64,000 nt of DNA from contig JAPDRO010000003.1 of assembly GCA_030247885.1 (NCBI GenBank), forward strand, positions 806,001 to 870,000. Reading direction: 5' to 3'. A program made the position numbers and the translations under genes. Positions 23,090 to 32,643 of this stretch are shown in pieces. Every line of letters begins with the position of its first letter. Positions within the stretch are counted from its first letter, which is position 1. This stretch comes from Taxawa tesnikishii (nom. ined.). Taxonomy: Eukaryota; Ascomycota; Dothideomycetes; Dothideales. Under the pieces are notes generated by a model, which was given only the letters and a program-made list of their open reading frames with translations, searched no databases and was not told the DNA's origin.

Positions 23090-24488
23090 ATGTCGGTCTG
23101 GAACCCAGACAACATCACCGATGTCGCCGAATCTGTGGGTATTGGAACGCTGAACAAGGACGTTGTCGAGCACCTGGCGCGGGATGTGGAATACCGAATA
23201 AGCCAAGTTCTGGAGGAAGCTCTGAAGTTTATGCGCCATGGCAAGAGGACAACATTGAGCACACAAGACATATCACAGGCGCTGCGCTTGCTGGATGTCG
23301 AACCGCTTTATGGGTACGAGTCGACAAGGCCACTGCGTTTCGGCGAGGCATCTATTGGGCCGGGACAACCGTTGTTCTATGTTGAAGACGAGGAGGTGGA
23401 TTTTGAAAAGCTCATCAACGCGCCTTTGCCTAAAGTGCCTCGGGAAATGTCGTTTACGGGTAGGAAGTATGCTGTTGTTGTTAAGGACATGCAGTTGCTT
23501 ACTTGATACAGCACATTGGCTGGCGGTCGAGGGTGTACAGCCGTCAATACCCCAAAACCCGACTTCAGCAGACCAGAGACATCAAGAGCTTCTTCCTAAG
23601 GGGCCTGGAGCCAACCCCAATCTTGCAGCCGTAAGCGGCAACGACAATATCTCTGTCAAGCCGCTCGTGAAACACGTGTTATCCAAGGAGCTGCAACTTT
23701 ACTTCGAGCGCATATGCAGCGCAATCTTGGATGAAAGCAACGATGAGTATCGTGCAGCAGCCTATGCCAGCTTACGAACCGATCCTGGCCTACACCAACT
23801 GGTCCCATACTTTATTCAATTCGTGGCCGACAAGGTCACGCACAATCTGAAGAGCTTGTTCATACTAACCCAGATGCTTCAGTTGCTCGCAGCGCTGCTG
23901 GAGAACCCCAGCCTTTACATCGCGCCTTATGTGGCCTCGATTGTACCGTCCGTTCTCACTTGCCTGATTGGCAAACACTTGGGATCTCCTAACACGGATG
24001 GGCCGACGGCGCATTTCGCATCGCGTGATTACGCAGCTTCCCTGCTCACATCGATTGCCCGAAAACACGGACAGAGCTCGTCCACGCTAAAGCCGCGTAT
24101 CGCACGCTCTTGTCTGAAGCACTTCTTGGATTCCCACAAATCCTTTGGAACTCACTACGGTGCGATCCTTGGCCTTCAGGGAATCGCCGGTTCGCCAGGT
24201 ATCCGGACCTTGGTGTTACCGAACCTTAAAGCCTACGACCTTGTCTTGAAGCAGGGAATGACGGATGACCAGCGGCGGGATCAAGCGGAGATGGTGGCTG
24301 GGGCGCTTCTTAGGGTGCTGGAGAATCTGGAAAAAGATACTGTAGAAACTATGAACGGACATTCAGAAGGTGAGGAGCTCAAGGAGCGATTGGTGGAAGC
24401 TGTCGGCGAAGTGATGGGACGGAAAATTTTCGAAGTGGGAAGGCCTGGCTTAATCTCTGTGGCGCTTGACAAGGACATTGCTGTCTGA
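23090..24488 (+). CDS. TAF6: TFIID/SAGA-type subunit TAF6
   Basis: Two exons (23090-23459, 23512-24488) encode 448 aa. Residues 1-70 are a histone-fold domain ([53 protein letters not shown]), as in TAF6, the H4-like partner of TAF9. A linker with PLYGYES and PLPKVPRE is followed by the TAF6 C-terminal HEAT-repeat domain ([48 protein letters not shown]). The junction joins MSFT to [11 protein letters not shown], which matches the family. TAF6 is a core subunit of TFIID, and in many fungi of SAGA, in the nucleus. No irregularities. Confidence 0.95.
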
Positions 24489-25021
24489 ACTGGAGGCATA
24501 TACCCACACAATAGAGCATGGCGGATTGATATCTTGCGCAAGGCGTCTGGGAAGCAAGGTAGGCTGCACGAAAGGTGGGCACGCTATACTATATCTCTGA
24601 AATCCTTTGCATTGCACTATCAAGGAGAATAGTGCACCAAGAAGCCTTCTCCATGTGCAATGAACGATCAAAATGCGTTTGTCTCTCCTCAAACATGTGA
24701 TACTTTCGATGACGTAAGCATGCATGGTCTATCCTTCTGAGAAGAGCCGCCTCGAGGTTTGCAACAGTCCACAAACTATCAAACACCTCTACAGTTTTTC
24801 ATCACTATCGTATACATACAATCACCCGCATATGACTGTATTTTGTTGGCTTCTTGTCCAAAACTCAGGTACTAAGAGGCATAACTTACTGTCTAAATCT
24901 CCGGTGGCGATTGCGGCCTGCATCTGTAGGACATTTCAGCCACGCGACAGCGTTGTTCACTGCTCGCATTTCCAGTCAACTTTCTACGACCCTTTGTAAA
25001 TCATATTTGTAACATCAAAAC
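24489..25021. other. Intergenic between TAF6 and the DDX60-like helicase
   Basis: 533 bp on the shared plus strand, holding the TAF6 3' end and the helicase promoter and leader. It is AT-richer than its neighbours. Nothing specific is recognised. Confidence 0.4.
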
Positions 25022-28000
25022 ATGGCCCCGCATCATGCTTCAGAGGAAGAGCGGAGCTCCAGCGAGCCTGAGGAGGACAGTTCCGTTGATGAATCCGAGT
25101 ATGAATCGTATTCGCTGTTATCGTCAGAACCAGGTTCGGAAGCAGAGGACGAATCTGGATCTGAACCAGAAATGCAGCTTATAGCAGACGGCCAGCTGTC
25201 CAAGAAAGAAGAAAAGATCTTACACGCTTACCATAAGCTGTCATCACGAAGGGTCGATCTTATTGGAGACTACGCTGGGAATGAGTTGTTCCTTATTGAA
25301 GGAGACTCCATGCTCCTGCACTGCTTCTCGGACTCTCATTTGGATTTCGGCCATGGCTTTCAAGTGCTCCATGCCGTTTACCTCGTGGAAAATTTCCTGC
25401 ATCACCTCGATCAGCGGAAATGTAATTTCCATATCACCTTTTTCGACCACCATCGCGCCCTCTGCGTACCACACGGCGTTTCAGAACAGAACGTGCCGAA
25501 GTACTTGCTTGCCAGAGCAGCCATCATCCGGCATTTGATGGCGCACATGCACGGCAGCACCACTAGGGTCAGGAGATTCGAGTCTGTTACTTGTGACAGC
25601 TTTCAACAATACCTTGCACAAACCGGCCTCTATTTCATGATGTGTCATGATGGGGCGAGACCATCTCACGGACCACAAGACGATCATAGGAACCACGCAG
25701 AGCTGAAGCACATGCTGTCTTTACGAACAATGATCCTATCTTTCATCAATCGAGGTTACAATGTAGCACTGGTTAACGGCCTGGAGTGGCGTGACACCAA
25801 AGTCTTCACCATGGTTCTCGAAAGATCGCGGCGTACGCCTCACGTCTCTGTACGAAAGTCGACGATCGCAACATCAACACCCAAAACGCAGAGGCCTGAG
25901 TGGTTGGCTGCGCACAAATCTGCAATCAGTGCTCTGTCCGAACAGCACACCTTCAGCGAGAGAGAGTACCTAGCAGTTGCTACCATATCCCAGCTGCTTG
26001 TGGAGCAGGACCAACATTCGCTATCGAGGGAGCAGCTTCGGCGCGCAGCCGTGTCTTTCTTACTGCACATTGTCTTGCTCAAGCAACTGGCAGTCTCCGC
26101 TCGCCGATTTGGGCAAGCCCAGCTAGCCGCACATGATGGTAGATTCCTGTCGCATTTCGCTATCACTGCTGAAAGAATCCTTAGTGGCGAGGATTGGAAT
26201 GCAGTGCTCTCCGAACAGCCCCTGCTTTGTGACCTCTGCGATCTCGTAGACGGCCGTCTTTACGCCGTCATTACATCGGACGTCGGCGAGTTACCGTGCG
26301 AAATCAGAGAACGCTTGGAGACTCTTTGTCAGATGACCTCCGAAATATCAGGAGAGAACCTGTCCAGTGACATCTATCATTCCACTGGGAACCAAGCTTC
26401 TTCAACTGTGCAGGAAGACGCTGAAGAAGCCAACGTTGCCGTAATGCCCTTCAGCAACTCCGTTTTCGATACGCACCTCAAATCGATCCATCTCACGATT
26501 GATAAAACCGCGGACGATGATCAGAGCAGTTCTTCAGCCCGCATCTTTCGGGAGATATCCCACTGGCACAATGCAAAACGTCCAATAGTGCAGAAAGGGA
26601 TCGCTCCATCAGTCTCTGCGAAAGAGGAGTTTTGGGCTCTCCGTCGTAATCAGTGGTTCATGGCTGAGATGCGAACGTATGCTGCCAGTCTGACCAATGC
26701 AGTTGGAAAATCATTGGAGCCGGAGACTATCGTTGTTGGTGCGGCCCGACCTGCGGCACCGACTATAAGCTCCAGTCGCGACTCTCCTGCTAGTGGTAAT
26801 GATGCAGACACCAAGCGGAGCAAAGGCAAGGGCGCACCTGAACCGAAGAAGAAGGCTGGGAAAATCGCCGCCAAGATCGCTGATAAGCAAGCGAGGCAGG
26901 AAGGTATTGCCGCAGCCTATGCAAAGAAAGAGGAAGCAGGCAGTGCCAAATTAATTCAGGCGTGGCATGTTACATCCAAGAACATTTTGGTTGAGCAGAA
27001 GCTTTCCCTTCGGTACGGCATGCTGAAAGACTACCTCACGTCTCTGCCAAAGGAACGGTCAGGTTTGCTGGCAGCAGAGGTGCAGCTGTGTATGCTCAGT
27101 ACACTTCTGGAACATTGGATCCAGATCTGCCGGTCTGAAGGGACCAAGGACCCGGGTGTTGGAGCACTTATCTGGCATACAGCTCGAAATGTCCTCGCGT
27201 CGAGTGGTCTTACCAAAACTGTATGCGAGAAGGTCGATTTAACACTGAAGACTCTGGCCTTGCCTGGAGTACCCATTGAACAGCCAGCACAAGACAGAGC
27301 GCTACCTTTCAAGTTTGCGTTACCAACCGCTGCGAAGTGTTCTCTCACCATCGACATACCAGTCAAGGATTTCCAGCTTCTGCACTGCGGGCCTTATCTC
27401 GATCGCAGCATCGACTCTGCACCGGATCCGAGGGTGGATTTCGAGCCCGACGGTTGGCAGAGACGCGTTCTGGACGGCATCGATACCAATAAAAGTCTTT
27501 TCGTTGTTGCCCCGACCAGTGCTGGCAAGACCTTCATCTCATTTTACGCGATGCGCAAGGTCCTCGAAGCGGACGATGATGGAGTACTTGTTTACGTTGC
27601 TCCCACCAAAGCATTGGTGAACCAGATTGCTGCTGAAATCCAGGCAAGGTACTCGAAGAAGTTTAAATATCCCGGAAAGAGTGTGTGGGCGATCCACACC
27701 AGGGACTATCGTATCAACAATCCTACCGGCTGTCAAGTATTGGTTACAGTACCTCATGTATTGCAGATCATGCTGCTTGCTCCATCTCATGCGAACTCCT
27801 GGTCAAACAGAGTCAAGCGGATCATCTTCGATGAGGTGCACTCTATCGGAAATGCGGAAGACGGTGTAGTATGGGAGCAGCTTCTCCTTCTCGCACCGTG
27901 CCCGATTATCGCATTGTCGGCTACTGTGGGTAACCCCGCAGAGTTCAGCGATTGGCTTTCCAACACCCAGGCTGCCATCGGTAACGAAGTCGTCGTGGAA

Positions 28001-30754
28001 GGTACGAAGCAGCGTTATTCTGATTTGCGCAAATTCAACTATGTTCCACCAAAGAGCTTTGTTTTCAATGGTCTGGGAGACAAAGCAGGCTTCAGCAAGT
28101 TAGGGCTCGACGGCACACCCGGCTTTGCTTTCATCCACCCTATTGCGACTCTCGTGAACAAGTCGAGAGGTATGCCGGACGATCTAGGCTTGGAACCCCG
28201 TGACTGTTTCTCTCTATGGGCAGCGATGGTGAAACACCAAACGAAGGCGTATCCAGTCCCTGCAGATCTCGATCCGAGGAAGCAAGCATTACCTCGACTT
28301 GTGGGCAAGAAGGATACCATATCCTGGGAGCAATGCCTCAAGGACGTACTGAGAGCCTGGATGGCCGACGACAAGTCACCCTTCGATGCAGTTCTTGCAG
28401 ATTTGGGACAGAGCTTTCATGGTGAGAAACGCCAGGCTATACAGTATTCGCCACCAGCTCCGTCGTCTGGAAAACCCACAAGTAAGGCCGATACCGTTGT
28501 GGCTGATGATCTGTTGAAGACGACACTGCCACTGCTCTGTTCTCTGCACGAACAGGACGCACTACCGGCAATTTTGTTCAACTACGAGCGTGGGCTTTGT
28601 GAACGTATCTGCCAGGCGGTTATCCAACAGTTGCAGGAAGCAGAAAGTGCCTGGAAAGAGAGCAGCCCCAAATGGAAGGCGAAGCTCAAGGCTTGGGATG
28701 AGTGGAAGAAGGTTCAAGAGAAGCTTGCCGCAAAGAAGGGTAAAACAGCAAAGTCGAGCAACAAGAAGATGTCCAAAGACGATCGTGAAGAAGCCGAGAG
28801 CGACAGGACTTCCCGCTTGGACCAACAGCGTGAATCAGGCGGCGGCGAATACAGCGAGTTCGAGCGATTCGATCCAGACGCTCCAGCGGATGGCTTCCAT
28901 TTTGCAGACCACAAGAAGTTGCTGGCGTCTGAGTTGGACAACTATCTCAGGCAGCTAGGCAGGAGACGCATTCCTCAATGGCTGATCGATGCCGTCTCGC
29001 GAGGCATTGGCGTACATCATGCTGGTATGAATCGCAAGTACCGTCAGGTTGTTGAGATATTGTTCCGCAAAGGATTCCTTCGTGTGGTCATCGCTACAGG
29101 TACGCTGGCGCTCGGTATCAATATGCCCTGTAAGACTGTTGTCTTCAGTGGGGACTCTGTCTTCCTTACGGCTCTCAACTTCCGACAAGGAGCTGGTCGT
29201 GCCGGTCGGCGTGGGTTTGATCTTCTTGGTAATGTCGTTTTCCAAGACATATCAGAGGCCAAGATCTGCCGGTTGCTCAGCTCACGTCTCCCGGATCTTA
29301 ACGGTCACTTCCCGGTGACTACGACTCTAGTCTTACGTCTGTTCTCCTTGCTCCACGAGTCGAAGAACTCCCCATATGCTGTTAAATCTATCAACTCCCT
29401 TCTGTCACAGCCACGGTTGTACATGGGAGGTCCTGCATTTAAGGATCAGACCCTACACCATCTCCGCTTTTCCATTGAGTACCTGCGCCGACAATACCTT
29501 CTGGACTCCAAGGGCGCCACGCTAAACTTCGCTGGTCTGGTGTCGCACCTCTATTTTACCGAAAATGCGAGCTTTGCTTTCCATGCTCTTCTGAAAGAAG
29601 GATACTTCCACCGGCTTTGTGCCGATATTGATAAGCAAGAGAAGTCGACCGTCGAAACGCTAATGCTTGTAATGGCACACCTGTTTGGTAGGGTTTATTG
29701 TCGGCAGGCGGACGAGGAGTACAGAGAGACAGTCGTCAAGCCTTCTTCGTCCATAGTGTTCCTGCCCAGCCTGCCCGCCGACGCATCACGGGTCTTGCGC
29801 GAGCATGCCGAGGACACGCTTCAAATCTTCAGAACGTACGTTCAAACGTTCGCCGATCAGCATGTGCAACATCCTGACAATCAACTCCCGCTTACCAAAA
29901 TGGAAATCGGTGCGGCTCCTCATCAGAACAAGAAGCTGCAGGCAGACCCGGACAGCAGTGACAATAACTCAGCAGATGTTGCAAACGACTGGGAGGCAGA
30001 GGATGATGACGAGGAGACTGAAGCGGGAATCAAGATCCCGGCACTCGAGAAGATGGCACTTCCACCAACGAAAATCCGTTCTCAGTTCGTCGGTCTTTCC
30101 GGACATTCGGATACATTTTCGTCCATTGTTGATCTGTGCCGGACGGCTCGATCTGGTGTTTTCCTAGAGGAGTCGGTCATTCCTCATGTGGGCTCCTATC
30201 CGGATGAGCTCGACTCACCGCTCAATGCTTACCTGCTGGATTTCTTTAAACACGGCGATATCAATACACTTGAGCGCGCGAACCGCATCCGCAAGGGCGA
30301 TGTATGGTTCCTCTTAAACGACTTCACCCTCATCCTTGCCACAATCATCACTTCGCTGATGAACTTCATGAAACTGAAGCCAAGCAATGACCTGGACATG
30401 CTGGATGTCATGGGTAACCTGGATTCGTTGGAGGAGGCTGAGGATGACAAGGTAGCTGCATCAGAAACAGAAGCAACGGCACAGCCAGTTGTAGCCGATC
30501 CGGTGAAGCAGCCAGAGAGGCCTGTCATTAACAAGAAGAAGGGCAAAAACATGGACAGCTGGGAGGATGCAGAGGACGATGAGGAAGCCAGACTGGCGAT
30601 TCGCTCGAAGAGAGCAGCGAGAGCGGAGGCAGACGATCTAGCCGATGCAGCCTGGGAGGGTCAGGGAGGAGAGAAAGGACTGTTGAACGTGCTCAAGGCA
30701 TTCCAAAAGCTGCACAAGGAGTTCAACGAGAAGTTCAGAGCTATGTGGGCTTAG
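25022..30754 (+). CDS. DDX60-like Ski2-family DExH-box RNA helicase
   Basis: An uninterrupted 1,910-codon frame begins with a Ser/Glu-rich acidic tail. The long N-terminal region (LSSRRVDLIGDYAGNELFLI, FDHHRALCVPHG) is typical of DDX60 and its fungal relatives. The helicase core has motif I APTSAGKT at about 830-837, motif II DEVH at about 937-940, motif III SAT, and motif VI QGAGRAGRRG at about 1389-1398. A charged Lys-rich insert (about 1210-1270) separates the two RecA lobes. An acidic/Lys-rich segment lies near the C-terminus. In mammals DDX60 is linked to antiviral RNA sensing and decay; the fungal function is not established. The lack of any frameshift in 5.7 kb contrasts with genes near the right edge. 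Confidence 0.93.
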   Translation: MAPHHASEEERSSSEPEEDSSVDESEYESYSLLSSEPGSEAEDESGSEPEMQLIADGQLSKKEEKILHAYHKLSSRRVDLIGDYAGNELFLIEGDSMLLHCFSDSHLDFGHGFQVLHAVYLVENFLHHLDQRKCNFHITFFDHHRALCVPHGVSEQNVPKYLLARAAIIRHLMAHMHGSTTRVRRFESVTCDSFQQYLAQTGLYFMMCHDGARPSHGPQDDHRNHAELKHMLSLRTMILSFINRGYNVALVNGLEWRDTKVFTMVLERSRRTPHVSVRKSTIATSTPKTQRPEWLAAHKSAISALSEQHTFSEREYLAVATISQLLVEQDQHSLSREQLRRAAVSFLLHIVLLKQLAVSARRFGQAQLAAHDGRFLSHFAITAERILSGEDWNAVLSEQPLLCDLCDLVDGRLYAVITSDVGELPCEIRERLETLCQMTSEISGENLSSDIYHSTGNQASSTVQEDAEEANVAVMPFSNSVFDTHLKSIHLTIDKTADDDQSSSSARIFREISHWHNAKRPIVQKGIAPSVSAKEEFWALRRNQWFMAEMRTYAASLTNAVGKSLEPETIVVGAARPAAPTISSSRDSPASGNDADTKRSKGKGAPEPKKKAGKIAAKIADKQARQEGIAAAYAKKEEAGSAKLIQAWHVTSKNILVEQKLSLRYGMLKDYLTSLPKERSGLLAAEVQLCMLSTLLEHWIQICRSEGTKDPGVGALIWHTARNVLASSGLTKTVCEKVDLTLKTLALPGVPIEQPAQDRALPFKFALPTAAKCSLTIDIPVKDFQLLHCGPYLDRSIDSAPDPRVDFEPDGWQRRVLDGIDTNKSLFVVAPTSAGKTFISFYAMRKVLEADDDGVLVYVAPTKALVNQIAAEIQARYSKKFKYPGKSVWAIHTRDYRINNPTGCQVLVTVPHVLQIMLLAPSHANSWSNRVKRIIFDEVHSIGNAEDGVVWEQLLLLAPCPIIALSATVGNPAEFSDWLSNTQAAIGNEVVVEGTKQRYSDLRKFNYVPPKSFVFNGLGDKAGFSKLGLDGTPGFAFIHPIATLVNKSRGMPDDLGLEPRDCFSLWAAMVKHQTKAYPVPADLDPRKQALPRLVGKKDTISWEQCLKDVLRAWMADDKSPFDAVLADLGQSFHGEKRQAIQYSPPAPSSGKPTSKADTVVADDLLKTTLPLLCSLHEQDALPAILFNYERGLCERICQAVIQQLQEAESAWKESSPKWKAKLKAWDEWKKVQEKLAAKKGKTAKSSNKKMSKDDREEAESDRTSRLDQQRESGGGEYSEFERFDPDAPADGFHFADHKKLLASELDNYLRQLGRRRIPQWLIDAVSRGIGVHHAGMNRKYRQVVEILFRKGFLRVVIATGTLALGINMPCKTVVFSGDSVFLTALNFRQGAGRAGRRGFDLLGNVVFQDISEAKICRLLSSRLPDLNGHFPVTTTLVLRLFSLLHESKNSPYAVKSINSLLSQPRLYMGGPAFKDQTLHHLRFSIEYLRRQYLLDSKGATLNFAGLVSHLYFTENASFAFHALLKEGYFHRLCADIDKQEKSTVETLMLVMAHLFGRVYCRQADEEYRETVVKPSSSIVFLPSLPADASRVLREHAEDTLQIFRTYVQTFADQHVQHPDNQLPLTKMEIGAAPHQNKKLQADPDSSDNNSADVANDWEAEDDDEETEAGIKIPALEKMALPPTKIRSQFVGLSGHSDTFSSIVDLCRTARSGVFLEESVIPHVGSYPDELDSPLNAYLLDFFKHGDINTLERANRIRKGDVWFLLNDFTLILATIITSLMNFMKLKPSNDLDMLDVMGNLDSLEEAEDDKVAASETEATAQPVVADPVKQPERPVINKKKGKNMDSWEDAEDDEEARLAIRSKRAARAEADDLADAAWEGQGGEKGLLNVLKAFQKLHKEFNEKFRAMWA

Positions 30755-31477
30755 CGGAGGACCTCAATGGTCAGATGTGTCAATCGGACTTTCGCGCGTC
30801 GACCACAACAAGATGTCATGTGTATTGGTTCAGAAACAAAGGTACCCGTAATGGCTCCTGGTCAAACCTCGCACCTTCACATTGCTAAATTACTAGATTG
30901 CTATTACTAGATTGCTGAAAATCACACATATGAGATGGCACAGCAAGCGCAGCGCGGCTATACTTCTATTACAGAGGCTTGGTTTTTGTCTGGCTCGAGA
31001 CGTTCCTCCATACATCTGGCAGCACAAAGGGTTCAGTTGATGTCGTAGCGATGTACCGGCAGGATAAGACTTTGATTGACTGCAACACCCTCATTTAATC
31101 CCATCCGCATGCCGCTCTGGTGAGGGGCTTTGGTGGGCATGTCGGCGGAATCTGAGTCGGAAAATTCGATTGCACCAGATGAAGCGAGGCTGAATCTGAT
31201 AGGAGTCGAAGAGGCCCTGGAGGCTTATGAGGGCAAAGGGAAAGAGAGATCCGTCATCGTTTTCAACGAATGACAAGGCGATGTCGCAGTCGATGGTAGT
31301 GTGAGAATCAGTGTCGGAATGATTGTTAGGGGGATCAGATCATATGCCATCTGCTTGTTATCGTCCATCTAGCATGTGTTATAGGTGCCGTGACGACCAA
31401 ATCTCCATCAGTGAGGAATGATTCCCACGTAGCGTTCGTCACGGCGCTTTATCAATTCAGGAGCATGACTTGGTTCT
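30755..31477. other. Intergenic, convergent 3' ends
   Basis: 723 bp between the ends of the helicase (plus) and AlkB-like (minus) genes. It contains a short duplication, TTACTAGATTGC repeated within 30888-30916. Otherwise nothing is recognised. Confidence 0.4.
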
Positions 31478-32206
31478 TCACCTCTTCTCGGTTCTGAAGG
31501 TGAGACTGACTCTCCTCCAACCATCGAGCTTCCCGGTCTTCCTGCCTCGCACAATCTCATGCTGCCACTTGCTCCTCGCATCACCCGTCAGGACAGCTAA
31601 GCTCCTTCGCTCCAGCCACACGTCCTTCCGGACTCCGGTCCTGGGAGCCGTGGACGCTTTGCCAGACCGTACACTACCGTCGTGTGCGGATCGCAGCTCG
31701 TGGAACCGCATATAATCACCTCCGGCGAGAGTAAGAGAGCAGACTGGCTCATCGAACCTAAAGTTCTCCACATGAGCGGATATGCCTTGGCCGTGCAAGT
31801 ACTCGTTGACGATGCAGTACTGAGGCCTGCTCTCTGGAGTATATAGGTTGTGCTTGATCATAAGGTCAACAACGAAGCCCAATTCGTCCGGGATAGGATG
31901 GGCGGTGATGATTGTCTGCTCTACCTGCTTTCGTTCTTCCGCAGAGGCGCCCCGGGGAGGCATAAGGCAGTATGTTCCCCCATAGTGCATAGTGCGGCGC
32001 GACAGGTCAGTACGCCAGCTCTGAGCATCGAGGAAGTCCAGCAGTTGCTTTTCTTGCTCGCCGTTAACAAAGTCTTGGAAGACCCGCAGGCCCGGCGGTA
32101 CGGCCTTGGATGAAGTGTTGAGGGACTGGTCGGAAGATGTTGACGATGAGCTGAAATAGTCATGCAGCGTCTTCCGTTTCTTAGAAGAAGCCGAGGCGGT
32201 CGACAT
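31478..32206 (-). CDS. AlkB-like 2-oxoglutarate/Fe(II) dioxygenase
   Basis: A single exon of 242 aa from the ATG at 32206. After a Ser-rich, low-complexity N-terminus comes the AlkB fold: PPGLRVFQDFV, MHYGGTYCLMPPRG, QYCIVNEYLHGQGISAHVENF, LAGGDYMRFHEL, SKWQHEIVRG and RRVSLTFR. The distal iron ligand is probably His216 (WQHEI). The last motif carries the Arg residues that bind 2-oxoglutarate. The proximal motif reads His145-Val-Glu147, so the carboxylate is Glu where AlkB enzymes usually have Asp. Family members demethylate alkylated DNA, RNA or protein; the substrate here is unknown. It is divergent from the GRAMD4-like gene. Confidence 0.88.
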   Translation of the reverse strand: MSTASASSKKRKTLHDYFSSSSTSSDQSLNTSSKAVPPGLRVFQDFVNGEQEKQLLDFLDAQSWRTDLSRRTMHYGGTYCLMPPRGASAEERKQVEQTIITAHPIPDELGFVVDLMIKHNLYTPESRPQYCIVNEYLHGQGISAHVENFRFDEPVCSLTLAGGDYMRFHELRSAHDGSVRSGKASTAPRTGVRKDVWLERRSLAVLTGDARSKWQHEIVRGRKTGKLDGWRRVSLTFRTEKR

Positions 32207-32643
32207 TTACGTCTTCAGGATTGATGATATAGATTACTGTAAGTCTTTTGTGTATATAAGCCTTGGCAAAGCGGACATGGATGGTAGGAACCAAGGACCT
32301 GGTTGAGGTTCATAGGAGGATGGGCAGCGCGGGGATACCTATACCTACCAAAGAGATGTGTTTCTGATCGAAAGCTTATCTGTCCGATCTGCCGCGTGTA
32401 TGGTCGCTTTTTGGTTTTGCCTGCTGCGGCTCGGCCCGGACTCTCTGACGACATCATGCTGCGTTGTATTTGGTCATTGAAGGTCACCCGACGCGCATTT
32501 AAACGCAAGATCGACATAAATTACCATTGCTTGCCTCTTCCGCCAACTCTCGCTTGAGCCTTCGACAACTGCGCCCTCTGGCCTCGCGATGACCTCAATC
32601 CTTCGACCAAGACCCAATCGACGCATTCGCAGACCGACGCAAT
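32207..32643. promoter_or_regulatory. Divergent promoter region, AlkB-like and GRAMD4-like genes
   Basis: 437 bp separate the two start codons. The 100 bp before the plus-strand ATG are C/A-rich leader-like sequence. No specific element is assigned. Confidence 0.4.
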
